Source: Aquabacter sp. (GTDB taxonomy: Bacteria > Pseudomonadota > Alphaproteobacteria > Rhizobiales > Xanthobacteraceae). From it: a stretch of 5,161 nt of DNA. A model generated the notes under the pieces. It worked only from the letters and a program-made list of their open reading frames with translations. It was not told the DNA's origin and did no database searches. The position numbers were made by a program, and so were the translations under genes. How positions within the stretch are numbered: the first letter of the stretch is position 1; every line of letters starts with the position of its first letter. The stretch lies in NCBI GenBank assembly GCA_030147645.1, contig JASBUY010000417.1, forward strand, positions 1-5,161. Direction: 5' to 3'. Positions 1-5,161 of this stretch are shown here, in pieces.

Positions 1-1452
1 GAGGTGCGCGATCTCTTCTTCGCCACCCCGGCGCGGCTGAAATTTTTGAAATCCGACCGGGCCGAGGGCATGGCGGCGCTGGAAGTGGTGCGCCGCCTCG
101 CTTTGGCGCGGCCCGACATCGCCTTCACCCTGGTCCATGAGGAGCGCGGCCCGCTCACCTATCGCGCGCAGGATGAAACGCCGGACGGCCGCGCGCGGCG
201 CATCGCGGACGTGCTGGGCGCCGAGGCGGGGCGCAATCTCGTGCCCGTGGAGGGCGAGCGCGGCGGGGTGCGGCTGACCGGGCTTGCCGGCCTGCCCACC
301 TTCTCCAAGGCCAACAGCCTCTCCCAATATCTGTTCGTGAACGGCCGCCCGGTGCGCGACAAACTGCTGATGGGCGCCATCCGCGCCGCTTATGCGGATC
401 TGCTCCCCTCCGACCGGCATCCGCTGCTCGCCCTCTTCATCGCGATGGACCCGCGCGAGGTGGATGTGAATGTCCATCCCGCCAAGACCGAGGTGCGGTT
501 CCGCGACGGGGGCAATGTGCGCGCGCTGATCGTGCGCACCCTGTCCGACACCTTGGCCGCGCGCGGGCCGCGCACCGCCGCCTCCATTGCGGACCGTCTG
601 GTGGCGCTGGCCCGTCCCGAAGGCGCGCCCTTTTCCGCGCCCCCCTCGGGCGGCGGCTTCCGTCCGGCCGAGGCGCGCCCCGCGGGCGTTTATGACTGGC
701 GCGCCTCGCCCGCCCGCCCGCTGGCGCAGAATGCATCGGGGCTGGACGCTTCGGGGCTGGACGAGAGCGCGGACGGCGATTTTGCCGCCGCGTCGCAGGC
801 CCGCTTCGATCTCGGCGCGCCCTCGGCCGACGCGCGGGCCGGGGAGGGGGCGGTGAGCGCTTTGGACCTCGACCGCCCGCTGGGCGCCGCCCGCGCGCAG
901 GTCCACGAAACCTATATCCTCGCCCAGACCCGCGACGGCCTCGTGCTGGTGGACCAGCACGCCGCCCATGAGCGGCTCGTCTATGAGAAGCTGAAAGCCG
1001 CCTTGGCGCGCGACGGCATCGCCCGCCAGGGCCTGCTGGTGCCCGTGGTGGTGGATCTCGACCCCGCGGACGCCGACCGCCTCTCCGAGCGCGCCGCTGA
1101 TCTGGCCGCGCTCGGCCTCGTCCTGGAGCCGTTCGGGCATGGCGCGGTGCTGGTGCGCGAGGTGCCCGCCCTGCTGAAGGATGCGGACGTCTCCAAGCTG
1201 GTGCGCGATGTGGCCGAGCATGCGGCCGAATGGGACGACGCGCTACCTTTGGAGCGCCGCCTCCTCCATGTGGCGGCCACCATGGCCTGCCACGGCTCCG
1301 TGCGCGCCGGCCGCCGCCTCAAGGTGGAGGAGATGAACGCCTTGCTGCGGGAGATGGAGGCGACGCCCAATTCCGGCGAATGCAACCACGGCCGCCCCAC
1401 CTTCGTCACGCTCTCCCTCGCCGACGTGGAGAAGCTGTTCGCGCGGCGGTGA
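1..1452 (+). CDS. mutL: DNA mismatch repair protein MutL (5' truncated, endonuclease type)
   Basis: MutL couples mismatch recognition by MutS to downstream repair. The fragment is 483 residues in frame from base 1 to the TGA at 1450-1452; the start codon lies left of the window. If the conserved Lys of NVHPAK (fragment residue 162) equals E. coli MutL Lys307, about 145 residues of the ATPase domain are missing and the full protein would be near 630 residues. Visible N-terminal-domain motifs are DLFFATPARLKFLK (residues 4-17), FVNGRPV (112-118) and VDVNVHPAKTEVRF (154-167). An Ala/Pro-rich linker follows (about 200-293), then the C-terminal dimerisation domain (294-483). That domain carries DQHA-x2-E-x4-E (318-329), a QGLLVP beta-clamp-type motif (343-348), ACHGS (429-433), CNHGRP (461-466) and the FAR end motif (480-482). 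Together these are the metal-site motifs of MutL proteins that nick DNA themselves, as in bacteria without MutH. Nicking activity is inferred from the motifs. The reading frame is intact throughout. Confidence 0.97.
   Translation, partial: EVRDLFFATPARLKFLKSDRAEGMAALEVVRRLALARPDIAFTLVHEERGPLTYRAQDETPDGRARRIADVLGAEAGRNLVPVEGERGGVRLTGLAGLPTFSKANSLSQYLFVNGRPVRDKLLMGAIRAAYADLLPSDRHPLLALFIAMDPREVDVNVHPAKTEVRFRDGGNVRALIVRTLSDTLAARGPRTAASIADRLVALARPEGAPFSAPPSGGGFRPAEARPAGVYDWRASPARPLAQNASGLDASGLDESADGDFAAASQARFDLGAPSADARAGEGAVSALDLDRPLGAARAQVHETYILAQTRDGLVLVDQHAAHERLVYEKLKAALARDGIARQGLLVPVVVDLDPADADRLSERAADLAALGLVLEPFGHGAVLVREVPALLKDADVSKLVRDVAEHAAEWDDALPLERRLLHVAATMACHGSVRAGRRLKVEEMNALLREMEATPNSGECNHGRPTFVTLSLADVEKLFARR
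733..762 (+). repeat. 15-base tandem duplication in the mutL linker
   Basis: Two adjacent 15-base units (733-747 and 748-762) differ at one base (gca versus gct) and encode Ala-Ser-Gly-Leu-Asp twice. They sit in the disordered, poorly conserved linker between the MutL ATPase and C-terminal domains. The repeat is in frame and so is probably a harmless length polymorphism from replication slippage. Confidence 0.8.
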
Positions 1453-1462
1453 GGGGGCGAAT

Positions 1463-1491
1463 CGGCAGACCCCGTCAAGCGCGATCTGCCG
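1463..1491 (+). terminator. stem-loop just downstream of mutL, possible terminator
   Basis: CGGCAGA (1463-1469) and TCTGCCG (1485-1491) form a perfect 7-bp stem around a 15-base loop, beginning 11 bases after the mutL stop codon. Position suggests a transcript end or a 3'-end stabiliser. It is followed by an A-run (CGAAAAACG) rather than a T-run, and the loop is large, so it is not a classical intrinsic terminator. A Rho-dependent end protected by this stem would also fit. Confidence 0.3.
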
Positions 1492-1515
1492 CGAAAAACG
1501 CCTGTGTGTCCAAAC

Positions 1516-1533
1516 TGTGGATGACGTGCATAA
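1516..1533 (+). promoter_or_regulatory. tandem pair of DnaA-box-like 9-mers
   Basis: The E. coli DnaA box is TTATNCACA, or TGTGNATAA on the other strand. TGTGGATGA (1516-1524) and CGTGCATAA (1525-1533) each miss that consensus by one base and lie head to tail with no gap, in the same orientation. They are about 350 bases upstream of the nrdJ start and 60 after the mutL stop. DnaA binding near ribonucleotide reductase genes is known from E. coli nrdAB; a role here is inference. Zero spacing is unusual for a DnaA pair, and two single-mismatch matches could be chance. Confidence 0.3.
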
Positions 1534-1618
1534 CCCCCTTAGCCGGGACAGGTTCGCGCAAGCCCTTGAAGGATCGGAAATCCCTTCCCCGCCAACGCCG
1601 TTCACCCTTTATTAAGGC

Positions 1619-1631
1619 GGTGGGCGCCACC
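1619..1631. repeat. 13-base inverted repeat next to the NrdR-like site
   Basis: GGTGG (1619-1623) and CCACC (1627-1631) form a perfect inverted repeat around GCG. The right arm overlaps the first five bases of the NrdR-like site at 1627-1642. GGTG (1619-1622) could also pair with CACC at 1603-1606 across the AT-rich patch CTTTATTAAGG, so two alternative foldings share one arm. It may be a small operator or merely a by-product of GC-rich sequence. Confidence 0.3.
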
Positions 1632-1642
1632 ATATGTAGTAG
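1627..1642 (+). promoter_or_regulatory. NrdR-box-like site, upstream copy
   Basis: The 16-mer CCACCATATGTAGTAG matches the general NrdR box (ACACWATATATWGTGT) at 11 of 16 positions, including the central ATAT-T and the flanking CAC and AGT. NrdR is the zinc-ribbon/ATP-cone repressor of ribonucleotide reductase genes and binds paired boxes roughly three helical turns apart. The site is 238-253 bases upstream of the nrdJ start and 32 bases upstream of the -35-like element. The match is by eye against a remembered consensus. Confidence 0.4.
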
Positions 1643-1657
1643 GCAAGAGGCCAAGCG

Positions 1658-1673
1658 GCCCCCAAATCTGTGT
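1658..1673 (+). promoter_or_regulatory. possible second NrdR-box-like half site
   Basis: This 16-mer starts exactly 31 bases after the first NrdR-like site, the spacing expected for paired NrdR boxes. Only its right half (TGTGT, 1669-1673) fits well; overall it matches the consensus at about 8 of 16 positions. It directly abuts the -35-like TTGACG at 1674, where a bound repressor would block RNA polymerase. The spacing is the main argument, and the base match alone would not justify a call. Confidence 0.25.
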
Positions 1674-1703
1674 TTGACGCCGGTGCCAGACTCACACTAG
1701 CGT
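1674..1703 (+). promoter_or_regulatory. candidate nrdJ promoter
   Basis: TTGACGC (1674-1680) is an exact match to the -35 element reported for alphaproteobacterial housekeeping sigma promoters (TTGACGS). Near the right spacing, the -10 region has only CTA (1697-1699), a poor match to GCTANAWC or TATAAT. Initiation would fall near 1705-1710 and give a leader of about 170 bases. A GACTC (GANTC) methylation site at 1689-1693 lies in the spacer. The -35 is convincing; the -10 is weak. Confidence 0.4.
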
Positions 1704-1727
1704 TCGGTCCTCGGTGGCGGGCAACAT

Positions 1728-1744
1728 CCGGTTTTCAAGACCGG
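1728..1744 (+). other. hairpin in the putative nrdJ leader
   Basis: CCGGTTTTCAAGACCGG folds into a 7-bp stem: five Watson-Crick pairs CCGGT/ACCGG, then a T-G wobble and a T-A pair, closed by a TCA loop. Its right edge shares three bases with the perfect 12-base palindrome CGGGCGCGCCCG (1742-1753), so the two structures compete. It lies shortly after the inferred transcription start. It belongs to no riboswitch class that I recognise. Confidence 0.4.
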
Positions 1745-1789
1745 GCGCGCCCGCGTCCGTCCCCAAACACAGCAGCCCAGGTCCCGGGG

Positions 1790-1801
1790 CGGCGCGCGCC
1801 G
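1790..1801. repeat. 12-base perfect GC palindrome
   Basis: CGGCGCGCGCCG is its own reverse complement. It is the second 12-base GC palindrome in the leader, 48 bases after the one at 1742-1753. As RNA it could pair only with a very tight loop or between two molecules. In DNA this GC-rich such palindromes can arise by chance. Confidence 0.4.
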
Positions 1802-1849
1802 TCGCACCCGTCGCGTTGTGTCGCGGCTGCCACCCTTTGAGCCAGCATC

Positions 1850-1862
1850 GCCCCGCTGGGGC
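1850..1862 (+). promoter_or_regulatory. hairpin abutting the nrdJ Shine-Dalgarno sequence
   Basis: GCCCC (1850-1854) and GGGGC (1858-1862) pair around the triloop GCT, ending three bases before the AGGAG at 1866-1870. A stem this close to the ribosome binding site can affect 30S access. Here it leaves the Shine-Dalgarno bases themselves unpaired, so it could equally keep the site open. A regulatory role is inferred from position only. Confidence 0.4.
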
Positions 1863-1865
1863 ACC

Positions 1866-1870
1866 AGGAG
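1866..1870 (+). promoter_or_regulatory. nrdJ ribosome binding site
   Basis: AGGAG lies nine bases before the ATG at 1880-1882. It fixes the start: the nrdJ frame has a TGA at 1838-1840 and no other ATG, GTG or TTG between that stop and 1880. Confidence 0.85.
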
Positions 1871-1879
1871 TTTCGGAAC

Positions 1880-4800
1880 ATGCGCGTCGAACGCCGCTAC
1901 ACCACGGCCGGTCAGTCGCCCTACGCCGCCATCGCGTTCCGCGAGACGGTGAGCGAAATCCGCAACCCTGACGGCTCGGTGGTGTTCCGCCAGGAAGGCA
2001 TCGAGGTCCCCGCCCATTTCTCGCAGGTGGCGAGCGACATTCTCGCCCAGAAGTATTTCCGCCGCGCCGGCGTGCCCACACGCCTCAAGAAGGTGGAAGA
2101 GAACGCCGTCCCCTCCTTCCTGTGGCGCTCTGTGGCCGATGAGGCCGCGCTCGCGGGCCTGCCCAAGGAGGAGCGGTCGGGCGGCGAAATCTCCGCCAAG
2201 CAGGTGTTCGACCGGCTGGCCGGCACCTGGACCTATTGGGGCTGGAAGGGCGGCTATTTCGACACGGAAGAGGACGCGCAGGCCTTCTTCGATGAGCACC
2301 GCTACATGCTCGCCATGCAGATGGTCGCGCCCAATTCCCCGCAATGGTTCAATACCGGCCTGCACTGGGCCTATGGCATCGACGGGCCGGGCCAGGGCCA
2401 TTTCTATGTGGACTACAAGACCGGCGAACTGACCGCGTCCGCCTCGGCCTATGAGCATCCCCAGCCCCACGCCTGCTTCATCCAGTCGGTGGCCGACGAC
2501 CTCGTGAACGAGGGCGGCATCATGGATCTGTGGGTGCGCGAGGCGCGCCTGTTCAAATACGGCTCGGGCACCGGCTCCAATTTCTCCTCGCTGCGCGGCG
2601 AGGGCGAGAAGCTCTCCGGCGGCGGGCGCTCTTCCGGTCTCATGAGCTTCCTGAAGATCGGCGACCGCGCGGCGGGCGCCATCAAGTCGGGCGGCACCAC
2701 GCGCCGCGCCGCCAAGATGGTGGTGGTGGATGCCGACCATCCCGATATCGAGGCCTATGTGGACTGGAAGGTGACCGAGGAGCAGAAGGTCGCCTCGCTC
2801 GTCACCGGCTCGCGCATCAATGCCAAGCATCTGAAAGCCGTGCTCAAGGCCTGCGTGAATTGCGAGGGCGAGGGCGAATCCTGCTTCGATCCCGAGAAGA
2901 ACCCGGCGCTGAAGCGCGAGATCAAGGCCGCCCGCAAGGCCGGCGTGGTGGATTCCGCCATCCGCCGCGTGATCCAATATGGCCGCCAGGGCTATAGCGA
3001 CATCGACATCGCCATCTACGACACCGATTGGGACGGCGAGGCCTACATCACGGTCGCGGGCCAGAATTCCAACAATTCCGTGCGCGTCACCGACGACTTC
3101 CTGCGCGCGGTGGAGGCGGATGCCGACTGGAACCTGATCCGCCGCATCGACGGCAAGGTCCACAAGACCATCAAGGCCCGCGAGCTGTGGGAGAAGATCG
3201 GCTCGGCCGCGTGGCACTGCGCCGATCCCGGCATCCAGTTCCACACCACGGTCAATGACTGGCACACCTGCCCGGCGGGCGGCGAGATCCGCGCCTCCAA
3301 TCCGTGCTCGGAATATATGTTCCTGGACGACACGGCCTGCAATCTCGCCTCTCTGAACCTGCTCCAGTTCCGCGACGCCGAGAAGCGGTTCGACGTGGAG
3401 AGCTTCGAGCACGCGGTGCGGCTGTGGACCGTGGGGATGGAAATCTCGGTGCTCATGGCGCAATTCCCCTCGCGCCAGATCGCCGAACTCTCTTACCAGT
3501 ACCGCACGCTGGGCCTCGGCTACGCCAATATCGGCGGGCTGCTCATGTCGTCCGGCATTCCCTATGACTCGGCGGAAGGCCGCGCCATCTGCGGCGCCAT
3601 TTCCTCGGTCATGACCGGCATCTGCTATGCCACCTCCGCCGAAATGGCGAAGGAGCTGGGCACCTTCCCGCAGTACGACAAGAATGCGGACGCGATGCTG
3701 CGCGTCATCCGCAATCATCGCCGCGCCGCCTATGGCGAGGCGGCGGGCTATGAGGGCCTTTCGGTCGCGCCCGTGCCGCTCGACCATGCCTCGCTGAAGG
3801 ATGCGCGCCTCGCGGCCCATGCCAAGAGCGCGTGGGACAAGGCGCTGGAGGGCGGCAAGGCCCATGGCTATCGCAATGCCCAGGTCTCGGTGATCGCGCC
3901 CACCGGCACGATCGGCCTGGTCATGGATTGCGACACCACCGGCATCGAGCCCGACTTCGCGCTGGTGAAGTTCAAGAAGCTCGCCGGCGGCGGCTATTTC
4001 AAGATCATCAACCGCGCCGTGCCCGAGGCGCTGCGCGCGCTCGGCTATGGCGAGGCGCAGATCGCCGAGATCGAGGCCTATGCGGTGGGCCACGGCTCGC
4101 TCGCCCAGGCCCCCGGCATCAACCACACCACGCTGCGCGCCAAGGGCTTTGACGACGCCGCCATCCAGAAGGCGGAAGGCGCGGTGAAGAGTGCCTTCGA
4201 CATCAAGTTCGCCTTCAACCGCTGGACCTTCGGCGAGGACTTCCTGGTGAAGACGCTCGGCGTCTCCGCCGCCCAATTGGCCGACCCGAAGTTCGACCTG
4301 CTCGCCCATCTCGGCTTCTCCAAGGCCGAGATCGACGCCGCCAACGTGCATGTGTGCGGCGCCATGACCCTGGAGGGCGCGCCCTTCCTCAAGGCCGAGC
4401 ATCTGCCCGTGTTCGACTGCGCCTCGCCCTGCGGGCGTATCGGCAAGCGCTTCCTCTCGGTCGACAGCCATATCCACATGATGGCGGCGGCGCAGAGCTT
4501 CATCTCGGGAGCGATTTCCAAGACCATCAACATGCCCAACGACACCACCATCGAGGACTGCCAGAAGGCCTATGAGCTGTCCTGGTCGCTCGGAACCAAG
4601 GCCAATGCGCTCTACCGCGACGGCTCCAAGCTGAGCCAGCCGCTGGCGGCGTCGCTGGTGGAGGATGACGAAGAGGCCGAAGAGGTGCTGGCCACCGGCA
4701 GCCCCCAGGAAAAGGCCCAGGTCCTGGCCGAGAAGATCGTCGAAAAGGTCGTGGTCAAGGAGGTGGCGCGCGGCCGGGAAGAACTGCCCGAGCGGCGCAA

Positions 4801-5161
4801 GGGCTACGCCCAGAAGGCGATCGTCGGCGGCCACAAGGTCTATCTGCGCACCGGCGAGTACGAGAACGGCTCGCTCGGCGAGATTTTCATCGACATGCAC
4901 AAGGAAGGCGCCGCATTCCGGTCGCTGATGAACAACTTCGCGATCGCCATCTCGATCGGCCTGCAATACGGCGTGCCGCTGGACGAGTTCGTCGAGGCCT
5001 TCACCTTCACGCGGTTCGAGCCGTCCGGCATGGTCGAGGGCAACGATGCGATCAAGATGTCGACGTCGGTCCTCGACTACATCTTCCGCGAGCTGGCGAT
5101 CTCGTACCTCGCCCGCAACGACCTCGCGCATGCGGAGCCGGCCGATGTCCTGCCCGACGCG
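1880..5161 (+). CDS. nrdJ: adenosylcobalamin-dependent (class II) ribonucleoside reductase NrdJ, 3' truncated
   Basis: NrdJ reduces ribonucleotides to deoxyribonucleotides in the cytoplasm, using adenosylcobalamin to generate the active-site thiyl radical without oxygen or a second subunit. The frame runs 1094 codons from the ATG and is still open at the right edge. Rhizobial homologues are, from memory, roughly 1200-1260 residues, so perhaps 100-170 residues are missing, including the C-terminal thiol-shuttling tail. Visible landmarks: a family-specific N-terminal region (1-110) with no ATP-cone; PNSPQWFNTGLHW (151-163); HACF with redox Cys198; the KYGSGTGSNFSSLRGEG nucleotide-binding stretch (226-242); NPCSE (474-478) with thiyl-radical Cys476; redox partner Cys487, 11 residues later as in Lactobacillus leichmannii reductase; PTGTIG (674-679); and SKTINMPND (880-888). 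A charged linker (about 925-973) leads to a TSCPD-like C-terminal domain (about 975-1080). An extra CxxCx6C cluster (325-335) lies between barrel elements and occurs in rhizobial homologues as I recall them. No intein interrupts the usual insertion motifs. Start supported by AGGAG and an in-frame upstream stop. Confidence 0.98.
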   Translation, partial: MRVERRYTTAGQSPYAAIAFRETVSEIRNPDGSVVFRQEGIEVPAHFSQVASDILAQKYFRRAGVPTRLKKVEENAVPSFLWRSVADEAALAGLPKEERSGGEISAKQVFDRLAGTWTYWGWKGGYFDTEEDAQAFFDEHRYMLAMQMVAPNSPQWFNTGLHWAYGIDGPGQGHFYVDYKTGELTASASAYEHPQPHACFIQSVADDLVNEGGIMDLWVREARLFKYGSGTGSNFSSLRGEGEKLSGGGRSSGLMSFLKIGDRAAGAIKSGGTTRRAAKMVVVDADHPDIEAYVDWKVTEEQKVASLVTGSRINAKHLKAVLKACVNCEGEGESCFDPEKNPALKREIKAARKAGVVDSAIRRVIQYGRQGYSDIDIAIYDTDWDGEAYITVAGQNSNNSVRVTDDFLRAVEADADWNLIRRIDGKVHKTIKARELWEKIGSAAWHCADPGIQFHTTVNDWHTCPAGGEIRASNPCSEYMFLDDTACNLASLNLLQFRDAEKRFDVESFEHAVRLWTVGMEISVLMAQFPSRQIAELSYQYRTLGLGYANIGGLLMSSGIPYDSAEGRAICGAISSVMTGICYATSAEMAKELGTFPQYDKNADAMLRVIRNHRRAAYGEAAGYEGLSVAPVPLDHASLKDARLAAHAKSAWDKALEGGKAHGYRNAQVSVIAPTGTIGLVMDCDTTGIEPDFALVKFKKLAGGGYFKIINRAVPEALRALGYGEAQIAEIEAYAVGHGSLAQAPGINHTTLRAKGFDDAAIQKAEGAVKSAFDIKFAFNRWTFGEDFLVKTLGVSAAQLADPKFDLLAHLGFSKAEIDAANVHVCGAMTLEGAPFLKAEHLPVFDCASPCGRIGKRFLSVDSHIHMMAAAQSFISGAISKTINMPNDTTIEDCQKAYELSWSLGTKANALYRDGSKLSQPLAASLVEDDEEAEEVLATGSPQEKAQVLAEKIVEKVVVKEVARGREELPERRKGYAQKAIVGGHKVYLRTGEYENGSLGEIFIDMHKEGAAFRSLMNNFAIAISIGLQYGVPLDEFVEAFTFTRFEPSGMVEGNDAIKMSTSVLDYIFRELAISYLARNDLAHAEPADVLPDA

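Larger units (their letters stand above)
1453..1879. other. mutL-nrdJ intergenic region with no supported gene
   Basis: This 427-base gap separates two genes on the same strand. No reading frame inside it combines a plausible start, a Shine-Dalgarno sequence and recognisable protein content; the frames that cross it are run-offs from mutL or nrdJ. The left half (about 1495-1680) is less GC-rich than its surroundings and holds the candidate protein-binding sites. The right half (about 1700-1879) is very GC-rich and full of short inverted repeats, as expected of a structured 5' leader. Two GANTC sites, the alphaproteobacterial CcrM methylation target, lie at 1459-1463 and 1689-1693. I looked for tRNA, cobalamin riboswitch and insertion-sequence signatures and saw none. 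Confidence 0.8.

Noticed and set aside
1568..1587. Imperfect hairpin in the gap as a terminator
   Set aside because: The stem is short with a bulge, no T-run follows, and it lies over 100 bases after mutL.
1606..1617. CtrA-binding site in the AT-rich patch CCTTTATTAAGG
   Set aside because: The required TTAA-N7-TTAA arrangement is absent; only one TTAA is present.
1230..1700. + strand frame running from inside mutL into the gap
   Set aside because: It starts within mutL in another reading frame, has Arg/Pro-rich shadow composition and no recognisable domain.
1680..1879. Cobalamin riboswitch upstream of a B12-dependent enzyme
   Set aside because: The conserved B12-box and core elements are not present, and these switches usually control B12 synthesis, transport or B12-independent isozymes rather than nrdJ.
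1714..1971. GTG-start small frame overlapping the nrdJ start
   Set aside because: No Shine-Dalgarno sequence precedes it, its composition follows local GC content, and it overlaps nrdJ out of frame by about 90 bases.
3299..3313. Intein at the NPCSE or other catalytic motifs of NrdJ
   Set aside because: NrdJ genes often host inteins, but NPCSE, PTGTIG and the flanking sequence read through without interruption in the visible part.
1697..5131. Minus-strand open frame of 1144 codons
   Set aside because: It is codon-aligned with nrdJ and stays open only because nrdJ lacks TTA, CTA and TCA codons. The product is a His/Gly/Ala/Arg-rich mirror with no recognisable domain, while the + strand carries unmistakable NrdJ motifs.

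Overview
The window looks like chromosomal DNA from a GC-rich alphaproteobacterium, most likely of the order Hyphomicrobiales. This rests on the strong preference for G or C at third codon positions and on a long class II ribonucleotide reductase whose wording closely matches the rhizobial/Brucella type. An endonuclease-type MutL also fits, because these bacteria lack MutH. A placement below order level (for example Xanthobacteraceae) would be a guess.

Layout: (1) positions 1-1452 hold the 3' three quarters of mutL, cut by the left edge of the window. (2) Positions 1453-1879 are a 427-base gap without a convincing gene. It holds a stem-loop just after mutL, a tandem pair of DnaA-box-like 9-mers, an NrdR-box-like site with a half-matching partner 31 bases downstream, a good alphaproteobacterial -35 element, and a GC-rich leader with several inverted repeats that ends in a small hairpin beside the Shine-Dalgarno sequence. 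(3) Positions 1880-5161 hold nrdJ, the adenosylcobalamin-dependent ribonucleotide reductase, open through the right edge after 1094 codons; its C-terminal tail is outside the window.

Both genes read on the + strand, but the long gap and its promoter-like signals suggest that nrdJ has its own promoter and is not simply co-transcribed with mutL. The two products share a broad theme: NrdJ makes dNTP precursors, and MutL corrects replication errors. The sequence shows no direct functional link between them.

I see no mobile element, CRISPR array, tRNA, rRNA, intein or obviously novel system here. Both genes are well-known housekeeping genes. The regulatory region between them is the part most worth a second look, and those calls are by-eye motif matches of modest strength.
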